From the NCBI GenBank assembly GCA_934167835.1, contig CAKPLZ010000006.1, positions 1-64,000 on the forward strand: a DNA stretch of 64,000 nucleotides, written 5' to 3'. Shown one piece after another: positions 28,086 through 35,525 of this stretch (the first letter of the stretch is position 1; the number at the start of each line of letters is the position of its first letter). The notes beneath the pieces are model-generated. The model ran no database searches. It was not told the DNA's origin and saw only the letters and a list, made by a program, of their open reading frames with translations. The stretch is from an uncultured Clostridia bacterium (GTDB lineage: Bacteria; Bacillota; Clostridia; TANB77; CAG-508). Position numbers and translations under genes: made by a program.

Positions 28086-30097
28086 CTACCTCCCATTCAT
28101 TGCAAAAGCTAATTCTTGTCTTCGCTTAGCTTGTCCTCGTTGAATTGTTCTGCCATCTAAGTTTATTATGTAATATCCTCCACCGCTACTATTAATCTTA
28201 GATGCCAGCTTATTAGCCAATAAATCTAACCATTCCATGTTATTTTCTAGTGGCACAACAGCTTCTTTTCCTGCTTCTCCTATAATTGCTTGCGTAGGTT
28301 GTGATATTACACCACCTTTGGCCAATTCAGGAATGCTTGGAAGATTAAACCCCCATCTTTGGCCGTCCGAATTACAGGAACCCAGTCTGGAACATCAAAT
28401 TTGATTTTGTTAACTCCCCTTATTAGTGCGTTAATACCTTTTATTAAGTAATTAATTGGTGCCTTCAAAATAGACCAAATAACATTAACAAAGCCCCCTA
28501 AAAATGTTTTAAATCCTTCCAAAACTCCTTTTATGTCTCCTGAAAATAAGCTTTTAATTATTTTTACAAGTCCTTGAAACATTTGTTTTACACCGTTAAA
28601 AATGTTTTTTACAGTTTCCCACATTGTTTGAAATGGAGCTATAAGTATTGAAATTAATGTTGTGAAAATGCCATCAATTATAGATATTGTTAATTTAATT
28701 CCAGAAACTATATTATCTATAATTGCACTAATTACATTCCATACAGGCATTATTACATAATCATATATCCATGTCCCAACTGCCCCTAGAACATTTTTTA
28801 TTTCATCCCAATGCTTTACTATTTCAGTAACAATTAAGGCTATTAGACCAATCACTAGTGGTATCCAATTTCCTGTTAATACTCCAACCATTACTCCAAT
28901 TCCTACCATAGCAATCGATATTCCTTCCAAGACTTCTACGAAATTGGTCCAAGATGGGTTTTGAATAAAGTTTATTATAGCCTTAACTGATTTTACTATA
29001 CCAGCTATTGTAATTCCTAAACCTAAGCTTAAAATTGGGTCTAACCCTACAATTTTCATTGCTACAAGTGCTGTACCAATTCCTGCTATTATTCCTAGAA
29101 CTAAATCTTTATTATCTATAATCCACTGTAGCCAAGATGGTACTTCCCCTTGTATGCTACTTAAATCAAAAGATGGAGCTGTTGCTCCACTATCTGCACT
29201 AGAGTTGCTGTCTTGTAGCACATTCATTTCATCAAACCCTGCAAGCGATTTTTGAGCTTCCTTAAGCGATTTCGCTGTGCCACTTGCGTTTTTCTGCATC
29301 TTTTGAAAATTCTTTGCACTACTATTACTATATAAATTTATGCCAAACCAAGCACTCATAACTGCATTTACATACCCCAATAGCGTTGCTACAAAGCTAA
29401 TAATTTTCTGCACTAGTGGAACAAAAATATTAGCAAGAACATACTTTATATAATCTATATCGGCTTTTATTTGTGGGTTATATTGACTTACAGTGCTTAT
29501 TAAGTTTCTAACCATATATATTCCTGCTCTAATTCCAAATATGGCCAAGCTCATTTTTGCTAGTGCCCCAATTTGTTTCTTTATTGATGTACCAACCCCA
29601 TTCATTTGCCTTGTTATTTTATCAGCTTTGATTGCATCAATTTTATTTTTAAATTGTGTAATCTTAGAATTATTATCTGCTTGTTTTGCTTTCACTTTTT
29701 CTAATTTGGTTGCAATTTTGTCTACCGCTGGTGCTTGCTTTTCAAGCTCTATAAGAGCCTTATTATACTGCATCTGCATGTCTCCGATTTGAGTATTTAT
29801 ATTTGCGTATTCTGGAGTATCAGCTGTAACTGCAAGTGCAGGGTTTGCTTTACGCATTGCTTCTTTTTCTGTTTTTAGTTCAGTTAATTTTTGTTTATAC
29901 TCACTCGCTTTTTGTTTAAGATTATCATAGTCATTTAATTCTTTTTCTAATACAGACTGTTCTTGTGAGTATTCTGCATTTTTAGTTTCTAATTTATTTA
30001 TTTTGTTTTCTAACTCAGTTATATCCTTATCGATTCCACTATTATCTAGCTTTGTTTTTATTTTTAAATATCCATCGGTTCTGCTCAATTTACTCAC
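28086..30097 (-). CDS. Tail tape measure protein, read through two consecutive CGG +1 shifts
   Basis: About 666-669 residues. The N-terminal 150 residues are coiled coil (KLETKNAEYSQEQSVLEKEL), followed by hydrophobic and amphipathic segments typical of tape measure proteins. The plain frame derails after WVPVI into RTAKDGGL and stops. At 28367-28369 CGG follows ATT; skipping C gives GGA, and the next codon is again CGG (28363-28365). Skipping that C gives GGC, then QRWGFNLPSIPELAKGGVIS and the conserved C-terminus GEAGKEAVVPLEN. Only both skips together give an intact protein. The start is GTG 30095-30097 or TTG 30086-30088. Confidence 0.88.
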
Positions 30098-30666
30098 CGC
30101 CTTAGTTGTTTTTCAAATAATTCATCAAGTCTTTTTTCTTCACTACTTTTTTCATTTTTAATTTGTTTTAATGCTACCATTTCTTTTTGCTTTATCCATT
30201 TTTCACGTTCTGAACTGTCTTTAATTTGACCTATATCAAAGTCTCTTATAAATCTTACCCTACTCAAAATACACTTTTCTGACAAACCACATAGTAACTC
30301 ATAAAACCTCCACCAGTGCATTTTTTCTTTATCCAAATCTATTGCATAATCACTAAAAAAAGAGGCTCTAATATAGCCCCAGTCTTGCTTATAATCCATA
30401 TTTTCCTCTTTTTCTTCGTTGTCATATTCATCTTCAATTTCTTTTCCACAGCTCAAGAATTTAATCGCTATTCTTAATAAGCTGTTCCAATTCTCATAGT
30501 CATCTAAACCTTGTTCGCCAAACAACAAGTATATAATTGCTAAACTTCTTTCTTCATCTTTTATTTCGCTATTTGCTATTTCATTGCATTCTAAAGCTAC
30601 TCTAAAATCAGTATTTATTTCGTATTTTATACCTTTTATTTCAGCAAATCGAGGATAACTATTCAT
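30094..30666 (-). CDS. Gp15-family phage tail assembly protein, CGG at last sense codon
   Basis: 190 residues with INTDFRVALECNEIA and LLRIAIKFLSCGKE and a helical C-terminus, matching the bacteriophage Gp15 family found between tail chaperone and tape measure. The plain reading ends L-R-R-stop as AGG CGG TGA. With a skip it would end L-R-G-E and stop at TAA 30090-30092. It overlaps the tape measure start. Confidence 0.75.
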   Translation of the reverse strand: MNSYPRFAEIKGIKYEINTDFRVALECNEIANSEIKDEERSLAIIYLLFGEQGLDDYENWNSLLRIAIKFLSCGKEIEDEYDNEEKEENMDYKQDWGYIRASFFSDYAIDLDKEKMHWWRFYELLCGLSEKCILSRVRFIRDFDIGQIKDSSEREKWIKQKEMVALKQIKNEKSSEEKRLDELFEKQLRR

Positions 30667-31168
30667 CTGTTAATACCTCATCATCTTTTTCTTTTAATTT
30701 GTATTTATTCTTTATCCTATCTGTCATATCTGACATAGTTAATTTTAACTTGGACTGATATGGTTCTAAGGCTTCACTTAAATCATCAAACATTTCGTAG
30801 TAAGGTTTTCTACCATTTAAGAATTTTGCTGTTCCACCTTCGCCTAAAAATAAATCCATCGCTTCTTGTAATTGTTTGTAAAATTCCTTTAGTGCTTTTG
30901 CTTTTGCTTCATCATTTGCAGAAAGCAGCGCATTTTTCTTTTTAGTATCTTGCTTTTTATCGATTGCTATTATCTGTGCTTTTAATTTTCTCTCTGCATC
31001 GTTAATTTTTGTAACGCACTTATTGTAGTTTAGAGGCAAATCTACATCTCCAAGAACAAATTCAAGGCATATTTCTTTTCCATCATCATCTTTAGCTATA
31101 TTACCATCTTCATCAACAATTCCTAGTCTTAAAATATCTTTTCTTTCTTTTAATTTTATATAATCCAT
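30659..31168 (-). CDS. Phage tail assembly chaperone-like protein
   Basis: 169 residues, helical and highly charged, between tail tube and Gp15-like genes, where tail assembly chaperones lie. It starts MDYIKLKERKDILRLGIVDE. It resembles a small family of Firmicutes phage proteins, but the function is inferred from position. Confidence 0.65.
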   Translation of the reverse strand: MDYIKLKERKDILRLGIVDEDGNIAKDDDGKEICLEFVLGDVDLPLNYNKCVTKINDAERKLKAQIIAIDKKQDTKKKNALLSANDEAKAKALKEFYKQLQEAMDLFLGEGGTAKFLNGRKPYYEMFDDLSEALEPYQSKLKLTMSDMTDRIKNKYKLKEKDDEVLTDE

Positions 31169-31197
31169 AAAAAAATTCCTTTCAAAGAGGGTACCCT

Positions 31198-31221
31198 AAA
31201 AAAAACAGGAACCCTCCTGTT
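31198..31221 (-). terminator. Intrinsic terminator after the tail tube gene
   Basis: On the minus strand AACAGGA/TCCTGTT with a 4-base loop is followed by eight T. It lies just past the major tail protein stop and before the tail chaperone gene, so it would keep tail tube mRNA more abundant than downstream tail genes. Confidence 0.75.
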
Positions 31222-31235
31222 AGTTTTTACTCTGT

Positions 31236-31760
31236 CTATGCAGTTTCTTCTGTAAATGTTGGCACCCCACTTGTAAATGTAACTGTTCCAAATGTTGGAT
31301 CCCCTTGTATTTGAATTTTGTATTTTATTTTTAATGCAGTTCCACCTTCAAGTGTATCTGTATCAGGAACTATTAAACATTTAAACAGTCTTGCATCGTA
31401 TTTTGGTGTAGCGTCTGTTTCAGTTACTCTATACTTAAATACTTCAAGTAATTCTGTTTCTAAGTCTGTTCCTTTTTTCATTTTGAACATTAAATCATCA
31501 ATATATGTAAATACTGGATCTCCTTTAAGAGCTATTTGTTCTATATCAGAACCTAGAGCATAACCATCAACAGAATGTCTTTCGTTGTCCTCAATTATCC
31601 AATGTTCGTCTGTTGTTTTAGCTCCATAACTGTTCTCTTTGGAAGTAATACCTTTTCCAAGAATTGACCAAGTCTTGCTTGTTTCAGTTGGTGTTGTGTT
31701 TAAGAAATTAACCTTAGACGTATTATTTAATCTTTCTAATTTTACTTCTGTATCAGCCAT
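31236..31760 (-). CDS. Major tail (tube) protein
   Basis: 174 residues, beta-rich, starting MADTEVKLERLNNTSKVNFL and ending with IQIQGDPTFGTVTFTSGVPT. Size, composition and position between minor capsid and tail chaperone genes fit a siphovirus tail tube protein that stacks as hexamer rings around the tape measure. A terminator follows directly. Confidence 0.8.
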   Translation of the reverse strand: MADTEVKLERLNNTSKVNFLNTTPTETSKTWSILGKGITSKENSYGAKTTDEHWIIEDNERHSVDGYALGSDIEQIALKGDPVFTYIDDLMFKMKKGTDLETELLEVFKYRVTETDATPKYDARLFKCLIVPDTDTLEGGTALKIKYKIQIQGDPTFGTVTFTSGVPTFTEETA

Positions 31761-31762
31761 TT

Positions 31763-32188
31763 TTAATCCTCCTTATAATATTTTAAATAACACTGAATAC
31801 GATAAATAGCCTCATTTGCATTAGTAGCATATATATAGCCATTTGTCGTTGCTCCAATTTCATATATTCCATCAATATTAGGATATACTTTATTTTTATT
31901 ATTTTTTTCTAACCAGTTTTTAAAATTCTCAAAAAACTTTGAATTATCTATATTGTTTTTGATATCTTCGTTCCAATATAATTTACTATCAAATGTAAAT
32001 AAAAGCTGATAATCTCCGCCTATCACATATTTTTGAATTGTTGGGTCATACCCAGCGTTTTCGTTTATGGAATAAGTTTCTACTTTATCAGTTAAGTATT
32101 CTACATTTAATTCAGCATATTCTTTTAGATAAGGGCATTTACTAATATAGTCCCTTACTATATCTAGCATTGCTTTTTCTTCTGCCAT
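31763..32188 (-). CDS. Minor capsid / tail terminator-like protein
   Basis: 141 residues. It lies in the head-tail joining block between the Gp10-like protein and tail tube, the usual place of the tail terminator or minor capsid protein 3. It begins MAEEKAMLDIVRDYISKCPY. The family call is by position and size. Confidence 0.65.
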   Translation of the reverse strand: MAEEKAMLDIVRDYISKCPYLKEYAELNVEYLTDKVETYSINENAGYDPTIQKYVIGGDYQLLFTFDSKLYWNEDIKNNIDNSKFFENFKNWLEKNNKNKVYPNIDGIYEIGATTNGYIYATNANEAIYRIQCYLKYYKED

Positions 32189-32637
32189 TATTTATCTATC
32201 TCCTTTTGTCCAGCGTTTAGTATATCTTCAAAGTGGTCTGCTAACATACGTTCTACGAAATGGTCTCCTCTTAAAGCTCCTCCATGATAATTAAGTTTTT
32301 GTCCACTCGGAATTTTCTTTATTCCTGGTCTACTCCAGTATCTACCACTCACTGGGTCATGAAAAGCACCTTTTTTGTATTTAGGGTCAACATATAAAAC
32401 ACCTTCATTTTGATAATGCGCATAAGGCTTGTTTATATTTATTTCCCCACTTCCCGGTTTGGTCGATTCATACATACTATTTATCAATTCGCCATCTTCT
32501 TGGGGCATATACTTATCTACGTATCCCATAAAAGCGCTATCTATTACTTTTTGTGTTCTTCCGCCTTCAAGACCGTATTTGTCTACAATCTGTTGTTTTT
32601 GAACACCACTAAAAGCTACAATATAATTCATTTTCAT
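32188..32637 (-). CDS. Minor capsid protein 2 / HK97 gp10-like
   Basis: 149 residues with HYQNEGVLYVDPKYKKGAFH, GRYWSRPGIKKIPSG and GDHFVERMLADH, the signature of the minor capsid protein 2 family. It acts in the head-tail interface. Its stop and the next start share one base. Confidence 0.8.
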   Translation of the reverse strand: MKMNYIVAFSGVQKQQIVDKYGLEGGRTQKVIDSAFMGYVDKYMPQEDGELINSMYESTKPGSGEININKPYAHYQNEGVLYVDPKYKKGAFHDPVSGRYWSRPGIKKIPSGQKLNYHGGALRGDHFVERMLADHFEDILNAGQKEIDK

Positions 32638-32640
32638 TTG

Positions 32641-33042
32641 CTAAGCACCTGTTACAGCAAAATGCCACATATCTTCGCTCCCATAGTCTTTTACAGCAAT
32701 ATTGGTTATTTTCATAACATCTTGACCTTTTTTTTCTAACAAATCGTTTATTGTGGTAAAATTTTCTACTTTTCCTTTCACAAGGTAATCATTATTTTGC
32801 AAGGTCCAAGTTTTTTGTTCTTTTTCGAACTCGTGAGGGCTTTGATAATGCTCATTTCTATTGTCCTTAATTAAAATTCTCGTGGATAAACCATCGTTTT
32901 TAGTAAGCTGTGTACCATTAATTGTTATTCCAGAATTAGAACACCAAAAGCCCTTAATATAACTTAATTTATATTGGGGCTTGTGTTCTTCATCTATATA
33001 CCTATTTATAATTGTTATATCTTCATCAAACACATTGAACAC
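32641..33042 (-). CDS. Phage head-tail joining protein
   Basis: 133 residues; MFNVFDEDITIINRYIDEEH and IKGFWCSNSGITINGTQLT are typical of a Firmicutes phage head-tail family. It lies between the connector and the Gp10-like gene and overlaps the connector gene by 17 bases. A role in head completion is inferred from order. Confidence 0.65.
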   Translation of the reverse strand: MFNVFDEDITIINRYIDEEHKPQYKLSYIKGFWCSNSGITINGTQLTKNDGLSTRILIKDNRNEHYQSPHEFEKEQKTWTLQNNDYLVKGKVENFTTINDLLEKKGQDVMKITNIAVKDYGSEDMWHFAVTGA

Positions 33043-33448
33043 CTCGATTCAACAGTCCTGTTCCGCCTAGATAAGTGTTTGCTTCTTCATACATCTTGGC
33101 AGATACAACACTCTTTGAATTTTGTTCTATTAGTTCTTTATAAGATACGATTTCAAAGTTTCTTGAATAGTCTCCAACTTTTTCAGCTGTAACTATTTTA
33201 CTGTCTGAGTTTACGAAAGCATTTATCTTTTCATCTCTTTTGTAAACTCCATATAATATATCTGCAATAGAGCAGATTGCTAACTTAACTTTTTCTGTAT
33301 AGTTAACTCCATTATAATTTGAATAGTTCTTGTACAGAATAAGTCTGTTTAGCTCATTTTCTGCCCTACCAGACATTTTTTCAAATACTTCTTGAGGGAT
33401 TGTAGTCCCCTTAAATTGATCCTTATAATAATCAAAATCTACTAACAT
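33026..33448 (-). CDS. Head-tail connector protein (gp6-like)
   Basis: 140 residues, mostly helical, starting MLVDFDYYKDQFKGTTIPQE and containing RAENELNRLILYKNY. It is the gene directly after the major capsid protein, where gp6/adaptor proteins that bind the portal are found. Confidence 0.7.
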   Translation of the reverse strand: MLVDFDYYKDQFKGTTIPQEVFEKMSGRAENELNRLILYKNYSNYNGVNYTEKVKLAICSIADILYGVYKRDEKINAFVNSDSKIVTAEKVGDYSRNFEIVSYKELIEQNSKSVVSAKMYEEANTYLGGTGLLNRGVQCV

Positions 33449-33473
33449 CTATATCCCTCCATCATAGTTTTTT

Positions 33474-34559
33474 CTAAGTTGCAGACCACACAGCGTATAA
33501 TGTTGTATTTGCTGTTGGTGTATATGGGCTTGTTACATCTGGAGCAGATGCATTATTTGTTTTTGCCCATCCTTTAAATACAAGTTTGCCTGTTGGTCCA
33601 GTTAGTCCAGTACCATCACTTAGCTCTATAGAATTTCCTGCGACTACTGTTACTGGAGCAATGCTTCCTGTACCACCGCCTGCATTATAAGTAACTGTGT
33701 ATTTAGTTACTTGTTTTTTTTTAATAACAATTTGTTTAGAGTTAACTACTCTCATTGCAGTATTAAATTCAACTTGTGCTTTAGAACCTGCAAAGTTTTC
33801 GCTATCGACTAAACGATATACAGCAAAGTTGTCTTCAAGCTTAAATGACTCGTGGTATCCACAAATCATTTCTACATCTGTTAAGTCTACAGTTCTTAAA
33901 GTTCCACTGTAGTCATAGTATTTTGCTGCAACTTTGTCAAAGCTATTACATTCAATTATAGCAAGCCCAAATCTCTTAACTAATTGTGCACTAACTATTG
34001 CTGGGTCATCGGTTGTTTTTAAACCTAATGCTTGCAAAGCCACCGCAAATACAGATGTAGAAACAAGTAAGAAGTTAGCTTGCCCATGATTATCCTTAAC
34101 TGCTTTTCTAATTGATGTGATTTTTTCAACAACATTAGAAGCAGTAGTTGCAGTTTTATCAGTTAAAACTGTACCTTCATATACCATACAAGCAAGTGCT
34201 GAATATCTACGACCTTGCTTTGTAACGTTTAATGAATTTGCAAGATAAGCCTCACCCATATCAAATTTAACAGCGGCAGCTTGAACTCCATAGATTTTTC
34301 TTGATTTTTGGAAGTTGTTGTTGTATGATACTTGAATTAAGTCATCTTTTGCTGCTTCATCACTAAAATCTCTACCAGGTGTTCCTGGTTCAACTTCTGC
34401 ACCATCACTTAATTTGTGTGCATAGTATCCTCCAGAAGGGCCCTCCACAATATCCTCACTGAATGTAACTCCTGGGATTAAAACTTCATCAGTGTATAAG
34501 TTTGGTTCTATCGCTGAACGATAATTTTCATCAACATATTGGTTTCCGTATTTTGCCAT
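33474..34559 (-). CDS. Major capsid protein with C-terminal InlB-like repeat domain
   Basis: 361 residues. The first ~280 form an HK97-type capsid region with NNNFQKSRKIYGVQAAAVKF and a GFHESFKLEDNFAVYR-like P-domain segment. The last ~70 read VTYNAGGGTGSIAPVTVVAG and LVFKGWAKTNN, ending TTLYAVW. That is the Listeria-Bacteroides (InlB B-repeat) pattern, usually seen on bacterial surface adhesins. As a capsid appendage it would be displayed on the head surface. Upstream is the scaffold gene, as expected. Confidence 0.85.
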   Translation of the reverse strand: MAKYGNQYVDENYRSAIEPNLYTDEVLIPGVTFSEDIVEGPSGGYYAHKLSDGAEVEPGTPGRDFSDEAAKDDLIQVSYNNNFQKSRKIYGVQAAAVKFDMGEAYLANSLNVTKQGRRYSALACMVYEGTVLTDKTATTASNVVEKITSIRKAVKDNHGQANFLLVSTSVFAVALQALGLKTTDDPAIVSAQLVKRFGLAIIECNSFDKVAAKYYDYSGTLRTVDLTDVEMICGYHESFKLEDNFAVYRLVDSENFAGSKAQVEFNTAMRVVNSKQIVIKKKQVTKYTVTYNAGGGTGSIAPVTVVAGNSIELSDGTGLTGPTGKLVFKGWAKTNNASAPDVTSPYTPTANTTLYAVWSAT

Positions 34560-34575
34560 TTATAATCAATCCTTT

Positions 34576-35169
34576 CTATTTTTTATAATATGGATTATTA
34601 GCATACTTCTTATCTAAATATGCTTTATCCTCGCTAACACCTTGGCCAGCATTGTTTTGAGAAAACCCTGTTGTATTATTGGTTTTCTTGTCTTCCCCTT
34701 TTGCATATTTGGGATTATTCTTTAAGTAGCTTTCTAAATTATCACTAAAGTCTCCATCCATTTTACTAACTTTAAATTGTATAAACTCTGCATCATCATA
34801 GCTTATACCTTTTTTCATGATTTCTAACATTTGAGCTTGTACATTGCTGTTATCTTTTAGCCTTTGCATTTCAACAACTGCTTCTTGCTGTTTTTGGTCT
34901 GCAGATTTCTTTGATTCCTTCCAATCATTAAATTCTTTTATTTCATCTTTATTTGGAAGTCCTTTTGTTTTTCTAGCTACTTCATTTCTTAGAGCTTCAT
35001 TAAACTCTTCTTGTGTGAATTTTTTTTCATTTTGTGTACCCGTTGTAGCAGTATTATCTGATTGATTTCCTGTTGCAATATTGTTTTCAGCTGAATTGTT
35101 TGGGACATTATTATTTTGTGCTGCTTGTCCTCCTACAGCATTATTAGTACCATCGTTTGTATTTGGCAT
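34576..35169 (-). CDS. Capsid scaffolding protein (DUF4355-like)
   Basis: 197 residues, Asn/Gln-rich N-terminus, then a charged coiled coil (FTQEEFNEALRNEVARKTKG) and a C-terminal KKYANNPYYKK. This is the standard scaffold located before the major capsid protein. It guides procapsid assembly and is then released. Confidence 0.85.
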   Translation of the reverse strand: MPNTNDGTNNAVGGQAAQNNNVPNNSAENNIATGNQSDNTATTGTQNEKKFTQEEFNEALRNEVARKTKGLPNKDEIKEFNDWKESKKSADQKQQEAVVEMQRLKDNSNVQAQMLEIMKKGISYDDAEFIQFKVSKMDGDFSDNLESYLKNNPKYAKGEDKKTNNTTGFSQNNAGQGVSEDKAYLDKKYANNPYYKK

Positions 35170-35182
35170 ACTAAATTCTCCC

Positions 35183-35281
35183 TTCTTTAACGGTCTTTAA
35201 GTTGGACCATTTCCATTCTTTTAAGTCTTTTATGTTGGACTGATATACATTCTTTTAAGCCTTTATGTTGGGCATAAAAAA
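35183..35281 (-). repeat. Three imperfect ~33-base tandem repeats
   Basis: Minus-strand units each contain CAACATAAA or CAACTTAAA followed by TTAAAAGAATG or a similar string, with period 33 bases. They fill the space between a terminator and the scaffold gene. Read in one frame they give an 11-residue period (QHKGLKECISV, QHKRLKRMEMV, QLKDR). They may be a decayed coding repeat or a leader element; the role is unknown. Confidence 0.55.
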
Positions 35282-35308
35282 ATAAATGCGAAAAATTTCG
35301 CATTTATT
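35281..35308 (-). terminator. Strong palindromic terminator
   Basis: A perfect 13-bp inverted repeat AATAAATGCGAAA/TTTCGCATTTATT with an AA centre. On the minus strand it is followed by TTTTTTT. It would stop transcripts that start at the internal promoter near 35500, or read-through from the portal genes. Confidence 0.75.
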
Positions 35309-35340
35309 AATTACCTTACCAATAGTTTTAGCTCATTTCG

Positions 35341-35490
35341 GAGCATAGCAAAAGAGCTATGTTTCCACAGCTCTTTTTTTGGTTATTTGGTAGGCGTGCC
35401 ATTCTCCTACATCTACTCGGGTTTCCCCTGTCTTGCCATCGGCGTGTGGTCGGCACGAAATTTACCACCTCAAATAACTACTCATATTGT
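35341..35490 (-). ncRNA. Candidate structured phage RNA with its own promoter
   Basis: On the minus strand an outer helix pairs GUUAUUUG (35478-35471) with CAAAUAAC (35389-35382). It continues through GG/CC pairs to CGUGCC (35457-35452) with GGCACG (35400-35395). Inside are short hairpins GCC-GGC (35435-35443) and GGG-CCC (35419-35427). A second hairpin at 35351-35376 has an 11-bp stem with a GAAA loop; it contains a pair that is A-C on the plus strand but G-U in the minus RNA, so the minus strand is the likely RNA. There is no ORF. It lies between minor head and scaffold genes. I could not match it to a known class. Confidence 0.6.
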
Positions 35491-35496
35491 ATCTTA

Positions 35497-35525
35497 ATTA
35501 TAGCACCTTTATTCCTTTTTGTCTA
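35497..35525 (-). promoter_or_regulatory. Strong promoter inside the end of the minor head gene
   Basis: TAGACA (35525-35520) and a perfect TATAAT (35502-35497) with 17 bases between them on the minus strand. It overlaps the 3' end of the minor head gene and would start RNA near 35490, directly ahead of the structured element. It may also feed scaffold and capsid genes by read-through. Confidence 0.75.

Noticed and set aside
35183..35490. Type III toxin-antitoxin (ToxIN-like) from tandem repeats plus nuclease
   Set aside because: The repeats follow rather than precede the terminator, and there is no separate ToxN-size gene; the nuclease domain is part of a head protein upstream.
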